Shown in pieces: positions 7,339-15,174 of a stretch of 64,000 bases of DNA. The stretch's first letter is position 1. Each line of letters starts with the position of its first letter. The notes under the pieces are model-generated. The model saw only the letters and a program-made list of their open reading frames with translations. It was not told the origin of the DNA and searched no databases. The DNA comes from an alpha proteobacterium AAP38 (lineage in GTDB: Bacteria > Pseudomonadota > Alphaproteobacteria > Azospirillales > Azospirillaceae): NCBI GenBank assembly GCA_001296005.1, contig LJHR01000009.1:496001-560000 (forward strand), written 5' to 3'. Both the position numbers and the translations under genes were made by a program.

Positions 7339-9471
7339 TTAACGATCAATCAGCTTCTGCGTCAGGTACACGACCTGCAACGCCGTGACCTCGGCCCGCT
7401 GTTTCAGGTTGGCCGCCGCCGAATGGCCGCCTTCCATGTTTTCATAATACATGACCTTGTGGCCCTGGCTTTCCAGCTTGGCCACGAACTTGCGCGCATG
7501 GCCGGGATGGACGCGGTCATCCTTGGTGGAGGTGTAGACGAAGGCCTCCGGGTATTTCACACCCTTGCGCACATTCTGGTACGGGCTGTATTTGGCGATC
7601 CAGGCGCGTTCATCGGCCTTTTCCGGGTCGCCATATTCACCCATCCAGGAGGCCCCGGCCAGCATGGTGTGGTAGCGCATCATGTCCAGCAGCGGCACGG
7701 CCACGATGACGGCGCCGAACAGGTCCGGACGCTGGGTCATGGTGACTCCGGTCAGCAGGCCGCCATTGGACCCGCCCTGGATGCCCAGGCGGGCCGGCTT
7801 GGTCACCTTGGTCTTGATCAGGTCTTCGGCCACGGCCTGGAAGTCGTCATAGGCGCGCTGACGGTTTTCCTTCAGCGCCGCCTGATGCCAGCGGGGACCA
7901 AATTCGCCACCACCCCGGATATTGGCGACGACATAGGCCCCGCCCTGTTCCAGCCAGGCCTTCCCGAACACCGACATATAGGCCGGGGTCATCGAAATCT
8001 CGAACCCGCCATAGCCATAGAGCAGGGTCGGATTGTCGCCATTCAGCTTCATGTCCTTCTTATGGACGATGAAATAGGGCACGCGCGTGCCGTCCTTGGA
8101 CACGGCAAAGCGCTGTTCAGCGGTCAGGTTGGCGGCATCGAAGCGGGCAGGCAGAGACTTGATGGCCTGCGGCGTACCGCCATTTTCCATGATGTACAGC
8201 GTGTCGGGCTGCAGGAAATTGGTGTAGTTGACCAGCACATCGGTGCTGCTGCCATCGGTCGAGACGATGTTCAGGCTGCCATTGGCGGGCAGGGCGATAT
8301 CGGCCTGGGTCCAGCCGGACGCCCCCTTGCGCGTGGCGACCAGACGACCGACGACATTGTCCAGCAGGTCCAGATAGATCGCATCCTTGGCGATGCCCAC
8401 GCCCTGGATGGCGGCTGTCTCACCAGGGGAATAGATCACATCGACCTTTTCCACCTTGCCTGCCGCCGCCTGGGCCAGCGGCACCGCGATCAGGTCACCC
8501 TTCTTCAAGGACTTGCCCGCAACGGCCCAATCCTCACGCAGGGCCACGATCAGGTCGCCATTCATGACGCCCTTCATATCGACACCCAGCGGCAGGGCCA
8601 GCTTCACGACCTTGCCTTCGGGCGTCAGCTGGAACCATTCCTCGGTGAAGAAGTCGGGCCCGCGCTGCAACAGGATGGTGCTGCCTTCGGGACGGTGGAT
8701 GCCCCAGGGGCGCGCCCAGACATCCTTGACACCAACCTCCAGCACGACCGGCGCGGCGGCCAGATCGGTCCCGCGCTTCCACAGGCGCACCTGACGGGCA
8801 TAGCCGCTGTCGGTCATGGTGCCGGCGCCGAAATCGGTGGCGACCAGCAGCGTGTCCTTGTCCATCCAATCCAAAGTCTGTTTGGATTCAGTGGTTTGGA
8901 ACCCGTCCTTCACAAAGGACTTTGTCGCCACGTCGAATTCACGGACCACGACGGCGTCCTTGCCGCCATCGGACAGATAGACAAGACAACGGCTGGCATC
9001 GGCGCCGAAGCAGTTATGGCCCTTATAGACCCAGTTCTTACCCTCATCCGCCGACAGCTTGTCGATATCCAGGATCGTGTCCCAGGCGGTGTCGGCGGCC
9101 TTGTAGCTGTCCAGGGTGGCGCGGCGCCAGATGCCGCGCACATGCGTCTGATCCTGCCAGAAATTATCGACCTTGCCGCCCTCCAGGCTGCCATAGGCGA
9201 TGCGGTCCTTGGCGGTCAGGACCTTTTCGGCCTCTGCCCGGATGGTCTCGAAGCGCGGGTCATTCTTCAGGCGGGCGAAACTTTTCTCATTATGCTCCTT
9301 GCCCCAGTCCAGCGCCTTCTGGCCCTCCACCTCTTCCAGCCAGAAGAACGGGTCCTGCTTGGCCTGTGCCTCGGCAAAGGGATGGCCCACTGGCGCATCA
9401 GCCGCCAGGGTGGGGGTCGCCGAAAGGGCGATAAGGGCTGCCGCCGTCATCAACGCGCTCCGTACTGACAT
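7339..9471 (-). CDS. Prolyl oligopeptidase family (S9A) serine peptidase, exported
   Basis: 710-residue periplasmic or secreted serine peptidase cleaving after proline in oligopeptides. It has an N-terminal signal peptide (MSVRSALMTAAALIALSATP, cleavage near TLAADA), a seven-bladed propeller region with no strict motifs, and a C-terminal alpha/beta hydrolase with the catalytic triad visible: Ser in IQGGSNGGL, Asp in TSTKDDRVHP and His in EGGHSAA. The frame extends 38 codons further upstream, but the signal peptide begins at the ATG at 9471. Own terminator downstream; transcribed alone. Confidence 0.93.
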   Translation of the reverse strand: MSVRSALMTAAALIALSATPTLAADAPVGHPFAEAQAKQDPFFWLEEVEGQKALDWGKEHNEKSFARLKNDPRFETIRAEAEKVLTAKDRIAYGSLEGGKVDNFWQDQTHVRGIWRRATLDSYKAADTAWDTILDIDKLSADEGKNWVYKGHNCFGADASRCLVYLSDGGKDAVVVREFDVATKSFVKDGFQTTESKQTLDWMDKDTLLVATDFGAGTMTDSGYARQVRLWKRGTDLAAAPVVLEVGVKDVWARPWGIHRPEGSTILLQRGPDFFTEEWFQLTPEGKVVKLALPLGVDMKGVMNGDLIVALREDWAVAGKSLKKGDLIAVPLAQAAAGKVEKVDVIYSPGETAAIQGVGIAKDAIYLDLLDNVVGRLVATRKGASGWTQADIALPANGSLNIVSTDGSSTDVLVNYTNFLQPDTLYIMENGGTPQAIKSLPARFDAANLTAEQRFAVSKDGTRVPYFIVHKKDMKLNGDNPTLLYGYGGFEISMTPAYMSVFGKAWLEQGGAYVVANIRGGGEFGPRWHQAALKENRQRAYDDFQAVAEDLIKTKVTKPARLGIQGGSNGGLLTGVTMTQRPDLFGAVIVAVPLLDMMRYHTMLAGASWMGEYGDPEKADERAWIAKYSPYQNVRKGVKYPEAFVYTSTKDDRVHPGHARKFVAKLESQGHKVMYYENMEGGHSAAANLKQRAEVTALQVVYLTQKLIDR

Positions 9472-9598
9472 TATCCGCGTATCCTTTGTTGCCTCCGATG
9501 GCCGTCCGAAGCCAACGGTTCTTATGGCTTCCTGCGTATCATCGCGGCGTGGTTGGGGTAAGCGGGTGATACAAAGCTGAAACAAATCGGGTTAGCTG

Positions 9599-10354
9599 TC
9601 AGGGTAGGTACCGGCTGGGCGACATGCCGGTGACCCGCTTGAACATGGTGGAGAAATTGCCCGGCCCTTCATAGCCCAGGTCGAGTGCCACCGACGTCAC
9701 CGTCTCCCCCGCTGCCAGCCGGGGCAATGCTGCCGAGATGCAGGCCTGCTGCCGCCATTCGGCGAAGCTCATGCCGGTTTCAGCGCGGAACAGGCGGGTG
9801 AAGCTGCGCCGGTTCATGGACAGGGCGTCGGCCCAATCATCGATGGTTGCCGTCGCCTGCGGCTGCCCCAGAAAGGCGTGGCAGTGGCGGGCCAGCCCGG
9901 CATGGGCGGGAAACGGCACCGCCAGCGGCAGCAGCGGCGCCCGGTCGATCTCTGCCAGCAGCAGTTTCATCACCAGCCCGTCGCGCCCCGTTTCGTCATA
10001 GTCCGGGGGGATGTCGGCGGACGCCACCATCAATTGCCGCAGCAGGGGAGACACAGCCACCACCTGACAGGATGACCCGCGCGCCGTGCACTGGTCCGGC
10101 TCGATCAGCAGGCTGCGGGTCTGCACCGCGCCCACCATGCGTACGGCATGCGGGGTGCCGCCGGGGATCCAGACGGCCCGCTCCGGCGGGGCCACCCAGG
10201 CGCCATGCGGGGTGCTGACCGCCATCACCCCGCTGGCGGCATAAAGGAACTGGCTGCGGCGATGCTGATGCTCCGCCAGCTCAAAGGCCGGCGGATAATG
10301 CTCCCCACGGGCCACGGCGGGCCGCCGTGCCAGGATGTTCTGGTCTGTGTGCAT
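9599..10354 (-). CDS. AraC-family transcriptional regulator with cupin sensor
   Basis: 251 residues. The N-terminal half is a cupin-type sensor (HQHRRSQFLYAASGVM, then WVAPPERAVWIPGGTPH), and the C-terminal 100 residues are two helix-turn-helix units of AraC type (MNRRSFTRLFRAETGMSF, then DLGYEGPGNFSTMFKRVTGMSPS). It is divergent from the Fsr-like exporter with 115 bases between the starts, the classic arrangement in which the regulator controls the neighbouring efflux gene. The inducer cannot be deduced. Confidence 0.9.
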   Translation of the reverse strand: MHTDQNILARRPAVARGEHYPPAFELAEHQHRRSQFLYAASGVMAVSTPHGAWVAPPERAVWIPGGTPHAVRMVGAVQTRSLLIEPDQCTARGSSCQVVAVSPLLRQLMVASADIPPDYDETGRDGLVMKLLLAEIDRAPLLPLAVPFPAHAGLARHCHAFLGQPQATATIDDWADALSMNRRSFTRLFRAETGMSFAEWRQQACISAALPRLAAGETVTSVALDLGYEGPGNFSTMFKRVTGMSPSRYLP

Positions 10355-10469
10355 TGCATGCGCTCTGTCCCAGTTTCAGAAATTATTGTCTCACGCAACG
10401 AAGCGGGATCAAAGCCAATCCCCTAAAGTGACGGGATAGAAGTCAGCTTCCGATCAGAACAGCGTTTGA

Positions 10470-11732
10470 GTGAGCATCATCGTGACCCTTCAGACGGCCA
10501 GCCTTGCCGATACGCAGTCGGCCCCGGAACCGATCGCCGCTACCCCGGCGGCCCCGCAATTCGTTGTCCGTATCGTAGGCGCGGTGGCTGTCGCCCATCT
10601 GCTGAACGATCTGATCCAGGCGGTACTGCCCGCCATCTATCCCATGCTGAAGGCGCATTACACGCTGAGCTTCGGGCAAATCGGCTGGCTGGCCATGACG
10701 TATCAGTTCACGGCCTCGCTGTTGCAGCCCTGGATCGGGCTTTACACAGACAAGCATCCCAAGCCCTGGCTGCTGCCCATGGGCATGGGGGTGACCTTGG
10801 CAGGCGTTATCTTTCTGGCTTTGTCGGGCAGCTATCCCATGCTGATCATGTCGTCGGTGATCATCGGCATCGGGTCCGCCACCTTCCATCCGGAGGCGTC
10901 ACGGGTGGCGCGTATGGCGTCGGGCGGGCGGTTTGGCACCGCACAGTCGGCGTTTCAGGTGGGGGGCAATACCGGATCGGCCATCGGTCCGCTGGTGGCC
11001 TCTGCCGTGATCCTGCCCTTTGGTCAGACGTCCATCGGCTGGGTCGCCATCGCGGCGGTTGCGGCCATCTGGGTGCTGTTCGGCGTCACGCGTTGGCGGC
11101 TGCATCACCCGCAGGCCAGGGTGGCCGTGGCGGGGCTGGCGCCTGCCTTCCGCCATGACCGGGGCACGATCATCCGGGCGCTGGCGGTGATCGGCGTGCT
11201 GATGTTTGCCAAGTTCATCTATATCGGCGCCATCACCAATTACTTCACCTTCTACCTGATCGAACGGTTCGGCCTGTCGGTGCAGCAGTCGCAGCTGTAC
11301 CTGTTCTGCTTCCTGGCCGCCGTGGCGGCGGGCACCTTTGCCGGCGGGCCGGTGGGGGACCGGATCGGGCGCAAGGCGGTGATCTGGGTCTCCTTCCTGG
11401 GCGTGGCACCCTTCGCCCTGTTGCTGCCGCATGCCGACCTGTTCTGGACGGCGGTGCTGGCCATCACCATCGGCTTGATCATGTCGTCGGCCTTTGCCGC
11501 CCTGGTCGTCTATGCGCAGGAGATTGTGCCCGGCCGGGTCGGGCTGGTGTCCGGCCTGATGTTCGGGTTGATGTTCGGGATCAGCGGCATCGGGGCGGCG
11601 GCCCTGGGCAATCTGGCCGATATCCACGGCATCACCTGGGTCTACCAGTTCTGTGCCTATCTGCCGCTGCTGGGTTTTGTCACGGCGCTGCTGCCGGCGT
11701 CACCGGAACGGCGGGTCAGGGCCGGGGGCTGA
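10470..11732 (+). CDS. MFS exporter, fosmidomycin-resistance (Fsr) type
   Basis: 420-residue major-facilitator exporter with about 12 transmembrane helices. Fsr family features are HLLNDLIQAVLPAIYPMLK near the first helix, the GLYTDKHPKPW loop after helix 2, and the motif GSATFHPEASRVARMASGGR in the middle of the N-terminal half. Fsr proteins export fosmidomycin and probably other small toxic compounds. The start is GTG at 10470 (a second GTG at 10482 is possible); no ATG is available upstream. Divergent from the AraC regulator. The 3' end overlaps the 3' end of anmK by 17 bases in convergent orientation. Confidence 0.9.
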   Translation: MSIIVTLQTASLADTQSAPEPIAATPAAPQFVVRIVGAVAVAHLLNDLIQAVLPAIYPMLKAHYTLSFGQIGWLAMTYQFTASLLQPWIGLYTDKHPKPWLLPMGMGVTLAGVIFLALSGSYPMLIMSSVIIGIGSATFHPEASRVARMASGGRFGTAQSAFQVGGNTGSAIGPLVASAVILPFGQTSIGWVAIAAVAAIWVLFGVTRWRLHHPQARVAVAGLAPAFRHDRGTIIRALAVIGVLMFAKFIYIGAITNYFTFYLIERFGLSVQQSQLYLFCFLAAVAAGTFAGGPVGDRIGRKAVIWVSFLGVAPFALLLPHADLFWTAVLAITIGLIMSSAFAALVVYAQEIVPGRVGLVSGLMFGLMFGISGIGAAALGNLADIHGITWVYQFCAYLPLLGFVTALLPASPERRVRAGG

Positions 11733-12798
11733 ACCGCCCGCCCGTCTTCGGTTCCGGCACGCCCGTGGTGCCGGGCAGCGACAGGGGCAGGCCCAGGCGC
11801 GAGCGGACCGCCAGATAGGCAAATGCTTCGGCCTCCAACGCATCGCCGTTCCAGCCCTGGCCATCCACGGGCGCCACGGGCACCCCGTCCAGCCGGTCGG
11901 CCAGCATCCACATCAAGGTCTCGTTCCGCCGCCCGCCCCCGCAGATCAGCCAACGCTTGGGCTTTGCCGGCACATGGTCCAGGGCGCGGATGATGGTTTC
12001 GGCGGTGAAGGCCGTCAGGGTGGCCGCCGCGTCCTCCGTCGACAGGTTGGACATGGCCGCCTTGGCCCAGGCGTCGCGGTCCAGCGATTTGGGCGGCGGG
12101 GCCGCGAAATAGGGGTGGTTCAGCAGCCGGGCCAGCATGTCATCATCGACATGGCCCGCGCCCGCGATGCGCCCGCCATCATCGTAGGGTTCCCCGGTAC
12201 GCGACAGGACCAGATCGTCGATAAGGGCATTGCCCGGCCCGGTATCAAAGGCCACCACATCCAGCGGTCCTTCGCCCAACCAGGTGATGTTGGCGACGCC
12301 ACCGATATTCAGGATGGCCAGGGGGCGGTCCATGTCATTGGCCAGCGCCTGATGATAGAGCGGGACCAGCGGCGCACCCTGGCCGCCGGCCTTCACATCG
12401 GCTGTGCGGAAATCATGGACTACATCAATGCCCGTTGCCGCCGCCAGCCGGGCGCCGTCCCCGATCTGCCAGGTGTGGCGGCGGTCGGGCGCGTGCAGGA
12501 TGGTGTGGCCGTGAAAGCCGATCAGATCCACAGCAGCCGGCTCCACCTCCTGCACACGCAGCAGGCTTGCCACTGCTTCGGCATGCAGGTCGGTCAGTTC
12601 CTCTTCCACGCCCTGTACATCGCCCACACCGCCCAGGATGGCGCGCAGCCGGTCGCGGAAGGCACGGCGGTAGGGGGTGAAGATGAAGCCCAGAGGCTCC
12701 ACAAAGCCATGGCCATCGGTGCGGACAAGGGCGGCGTCGATGCCGTCCATGGAGGTGCCGCTCATCAAGCCGACGGTCAGGAAACGCTGCAATGCCAT
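11716..12798 (-). CDS. anmK: Anhydro-N-acetylmuramic acid kinase
   Basis: 360-residue cytoplasmic kinase that phosphorylates and opens 1,6-anhydroMurNAc, giving MurNAc-6-phosphate in peptidoglycan recycling. The ATP-binding signature GLMSGTSMDGIDAALV is at the N-terminus; DTGPGNALIDDL and WLICGGGRRNETLM follow. A GTG directly precedes the ATG at 12798; I chose the ATG. Divergent from tyrS, a common alphaproteobacterial arrangement. nagZ, another recycling enzyme, is encoded elsewhere in the window. Confidence 0.95.
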   Translation of the reverse strand: MALQRFLTVGLMSGTSMDGIDAALVRTDGHGFVEPLGFIFTPYRRAFRDRLRAILGGVGDVQGVEEELTDLHAEAVASLLRVQEVEPAAVDLIGFHGHTILHAPDRRHTWQIGDGARLAAATGIDVVHDFRTADVKAGGQGAPLVPLYHQALANDMDRPLAILNIGGVANITWLGEGPLDVVAFDTGPGNALIDDLVLSRTGEPYDDGGRIAGAGHVDDDMLARLLNHPYFAAPPPKSLDRDAWAKAAMSNLSTEDAAATLTAFTAETIIRALDHVPAKPKRWLICGGGRRNETLMWMLADRLDGVPVAPVDGQGWNGDALEAEAFAYLAVRSRLGLPLSLPGTTGVPEPKTGGRFSPRP

Positions 12799-12881
12799 CA
12801 CGCACCATGCTCTGGATTTCTAGATGTGCTACCACGCCCTTGGCCATTGGGGCCATTCTCGAACATCAAGGTCTATGAAAG

Positions 12882-14153
12882 ATGAGCACCACCACCGTTC
12901 CCGCGAACATCAAGTCCGAATTCCTGCGCGTGATGGTGGAGCGTGGCTATTATCATCAGGCCACCGATCTTGAGGCGCTGGACAAGCAGCTGTCAGACGG
13001 GATCGTCACCGGCTATATCGGTTTCGACGCGACTGCGACCAGCCTGCATGTCGGCTCGCTGATCCAGATCATGATCCTGCGGCGGTTGCAGCAGGCGGGT
13101 CATCGCCCCATCGCCCTGATGGGGGGCGGCACCACCAAGATCGGCGACCCGACCTTCAAGGATGAGGCGCGCCCGCTGCTGACTAATGAGGTCATCGACC
13201 AGAATATCCAGGGCATCCTGAAGCCGTTCAACCGGCTGATCAAATTCGGCGACGGGCCGACAGATGCCCTGCTGGCCAACAATGCCGACTGGCTGGACGA
13301 ACTGCGCTACATCCCGTTCCTGCGCGATGTGGGCCGGCATTTCACCATCAACCGCATGCTGACCTTTGACAGCGTGAAGCTGCGCCTTGACCGTGAACAG
13401 CCGCTGACCTTCCTTGAATTCAACTACATGATCCTGCAGGCCTATGATTTCGTGGAGCTGCAGCGCCGCTTCGGCTGCACCTTGCAGTGCGGCGGGTCGG
13501 ACCAGTGGGGCAACATCGTCAATGGTGTCGAGCTGGGTCGCCGCATCGCCAATACGCAGCTGTTCGGCCTGACCTCGCCGCTGCTGACCACCGCGTCGGG
13601 TGCCAAGATGGGCAAGACGGCGGCGGGTGCCGTCTGGCTGAATGAGGATCGCCTGTCCCACCTGGATTTCTGGCAATTCTGGCGCAACACCGAAGATGCT
13701 GATGTGGGTCGCTTCCTGAAGCTGTTCACCGATCTGCCCTTGTCGGAAATCGCGCGGCTGGAGGCGTTGGCAGGCGCGGAGATCAACGAGGCCAAGAAGA
13801 TCCTGGCCACGGAAGTCACCGCCCTGGTGCGCGGTCGCGACGCGGCGGAACAGGCCGCCGAAACCGCGCGGCGCACGTTTGAGGAAGGGGTGGCCGCCGA
13901 GGGTTTGCCCACCATCGAGGTCGCATCGGCCGCCCTGGCCGACGGTGCCTATCTGGCCGACCTGATGGTGCAGGCCGGTCTGTCGGCCAGCAAGGGCGAG
14001 GCCCGCCGTCTGATCAAGGGCAATGGCGTGAAGGTCAATGATGGGGCCGTGTCGGACGAGGCGTACAAGCTGTTCGCTTCTCATGTCGGCGATGATGGTG
14101 TCATCAAGCTGTCCGCCGGCAAGAAGCGCCACGCGCTGGTGAAACTGGTGTGA
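12882..14153 (+). CDS. tyrS: Tyrosyl-tRNA synthetase
   Basis: 423-residue class I synthetase charging tRNA-Tyr. The HIGH-type motif reads LHVGS (residues about 45-49), the KMSKS-type loop reads KMGKT, and the C-terminal S4 RNA-binding domain is intact ([21 protein letters not shown]). Length and domain order are typical of the bacterial enzyme. I see no T-box or attenuator in the 83 bases between it and anmK. Followed by a short independent transcription unit. Confidence 0.97.
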   Translation: MSTTTVPANIKSEFLRVMVERGYYHQATDLEALDKQLSDGIVTGYIGFDATATSLHVGSLIQIMILRRLQQAGHRPIALMGGGTTKIGDPTFKDEARPLLTNEVIDQNIQGILKPFNRLIKFGDGPTDALLANNADWLDELRYIPFLRDVGRHFTINRMLTFDSVKLRLDREQPLTFLEFNYMILQAYDFVELQRRFGCTLQCGGSDQWGNIVNGVELGRRIANTQLFGLTSPLLTTASGAKMGKTAAGAVWLNEDRLSHLDFWQFWRNTEDADVGRFLKLFTDLPLSEIARLEALAGAEINEAKKILATEVTALVRGRDAAEQAAETARRTFEEGVAAEGLPTIEVASAALADGAYLADLMVQAGLSASKGEARRLIKGNGVKVNDGAVSDEAYKLFASHVGDDGVIKLSAGKKRHALVKLV

Positions 14154-14169
14154 CCTTGTCTGGTCTTTC

Positions 14170-14198
14170 TGGTCAAACGGGAAGATTTGTCTTATAAT
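14170..14198 (+). promoter_or_regulatory. Candidate sigma-70 promoter of a short transcript
   Basis: The -10 box TATAAT at 14193-14198 matches the consensus exactly, with a four-of-six -35 match TGGTCA at 14170-14175 and a 17-base spacer. It begins 17 bases after the tyrS stop and points to a transcript starting near 14205. Confidence 0.6.
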
Positions 14199-14260
14199 CG
14201 GGAGAAGGTGGGACGGTGCTGCTAACACCGGCCCACCCTCCTTATGCCTGGTGGATCGTG

Positions 14261-14350
14261 ATGGTGACGTGGATGACACGCCGCCGCCAGATCGTGAACC
14301 GGAGCAACAGGATAAAGGGCATCTTTCTCATGCCTCTTTACCTCCGTTGA
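14261..14350 (+). CDS. Possible 29-residue basic micro-protein
   Basis: ATG at 14261 after GGTGGA at a suitable distance opens a 29-codon frame whose stop overlaps the first base of the terminator stem. The product starts MVTWMTRRRQIVNRSNR and ends in a hydrophobic IFLMPLYLR stretch, so it is strongly basic. Nothing shows that it is translated; codon use is uninformative at this length. Confidence 0.3.
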   Translation: MVTWMTRRRQIVNRSNRIKGIFLMPLYLR

Positions 14351-14386
14351 CGGCGGTCCGGCTAATTCCGGGCCGCCGTTTTCGTT
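14350..14386 (+). terminator. Strong rho-independent terminator
   Basis: Twelve consecutive base pairs (14350-14361 with 14368-14379, one G-U pair) around a CTAATT loop, followed by TTTTCGTT. It ends the short transcription unit after tyrS. Confidence 0.85.
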
Positions 14387-14528
14387 ATGTCATGGTTTTT
14401 CTGACTATTTAAGATAAAATACATAGACTTATAATCGCATTGGCGGTGTCTCGCCCCACCCGTGCCCCTTGCCTTGCCGACCCTCTTTGCGCGATCATCC
14501 TTCCTGCTGATAAAACCAGGAGGGGAAG
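14387..14528 (+). promoter_or_regulatory. A+T-rich leader with candidate -10 element upstream of the HEAGH gene
   Basis: CTTATAATCG at 14428-14437 repeats the ten bases around the upstream -10 box (14191-14200) exactly, giving TATAAT at 14430-14435. No good -35 lies at 17 bases, so this is a weaker promoter candidate. The rest of the stretch carries no gene or clear structure. Confidence 0.35.
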
Positions 14529-15113
14529 TTGAAGTATCACCCGGAGGCGTTGGAGCCGATTGTCGCCTTCCTGCGCGATATCGGGTTCGGCGTGGAATTC
14601 GGTCCCGGCGCGCAGGGCGGCTTTCTGCCGGGGGTGAATATCCGTGCCGGCGTGATCCATGTGGACCCCGACACCCTGGTGGCACCCGGTGACTTGCTGC
14701 ATGAGGCGGGGCATATGGCGGTGCTGCCCAAACGGTTCCGTTCCGGACTGGGTAGTGATCTGGATGCCGATATGCATCGGTTGATTGAGCAGGAGGCGGG
14801 GCCGGGCATTCCCGACGATCCGATTCTGGGTGTTCCCAAGCAGCAGGGGGAGTTCATGGCCCAGGCCTGGTCCTATGCCGCCGCCCTGCATATCGGCGTG
14901 ACGCCGGACTGCATCTTCTTTCCCGGTTCCCACAAAGTGGATGTTTATGAGGGCCAGCATCCGATGCGGACCTGGATCGAAAGCGGCACCCATTACGGGC
15001 CGGCGGCTCTGGCGCGGGTCGGCATGACCGGCCCGGCGGGGGTGTTCGCCATGATGGGGGCCGGCAACGGCCTACCCCCCTATCCGGTGATGTCGCGCTG
15101 GGTACAGGATTGA
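14529..15113 (+). CDS. Uncharacterised protein with HExxH-type (HEAGH) motif
   Basis: 194-residue protein that I cannot assign to a named family. Its clearest feature is LLHEAGHMAVLP near residue 58, the zinc-metalloprotease-type HExxH pattern, followed by an acidic stretch (DLDADMHRLIEQE) that could supply a third ligand. No signal peptide or transmembrane helix, so probably cytoplasmic. The start is TTG at 14529: AGGAGG lies five bases upstream and no ATG is present in frame. Whether it binds zinc or cleaves anything is unknown. Confidence 0.7.
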   Translation: MKYHPEALEPIVAFLRDIGFGVEFGPGAQGGFLPGVNIRAGVIHVDPDTLVAPGDLLHEAGHMAVLPKRFRSGLGSDLDADMHRLIEQEAGPGIPDDPILGVPKQQGEFMAQAWSYAAALHIGVTPDCIFFPGSHKVDVYEGQHPMRTWIESGTHYGPAALARVGMTGPAGVFAMMGAGNGLPPYPVMSRWVQD

Positions 15114-15114
15114 G

Positions 15115-15141
15115 AAAAAAGGGCCGGTCGGACCCTTTGTC
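15115..15141 (+). terminator. Possible weak terminator
   Basis: AAAGGG (15118-15123) pairs with CCCTTT (15133-15138), preceded by an A run and followed only by GTCAGG. It lies two bases after the HEAGH gene and before uvrD. The poor T-tract makes it tentative. Confidence 0.35.
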
Positions 15142-15174
15142 AGGGCGGAGAATTCTGTATATGTTCTCCCCACC

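Larger units (their letters stand above)
14205..14386 (+). ncRNA. Candidate small RNA or micro-mRNA
   Basis: A self-contained unit of about 180 bases between the consensus promoter and a strong terminator. Near its 5' end is a hairpin: GGTGGG/CCCACC (14207-14212 with 14232-14237), one A-G mismatch, then CGGTG/CACCG, with a seven-base loop. A 29-codon ORF occupies the second half. I do not recognise the RNA as a known family. It could be a trans-acting small RNA, a dual-function RNA or a micro-protein message. Confidence 0.45.

Noticed and set aside
7423-9468. A 681-codon open frame on the plus strand, antisense to the S9 peptidase
   Set aside because: The minus-strand frame has a signal peptide and a complete catalytic triad. 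The plus-strand translation is His/Gln/Gly-rich shadow sequence, typical of antisense frames in G+C-rich DNA.
12799-12881. Possible T-box or attenuator ahead of tyrS, and the TGGCC-ATTGG-GGCCA palindrome there
   Set aside because: The interval is only 83 bases, with no T-box sequence or terminator; the short palindrome is expected by chance in G+C-rich DNA.
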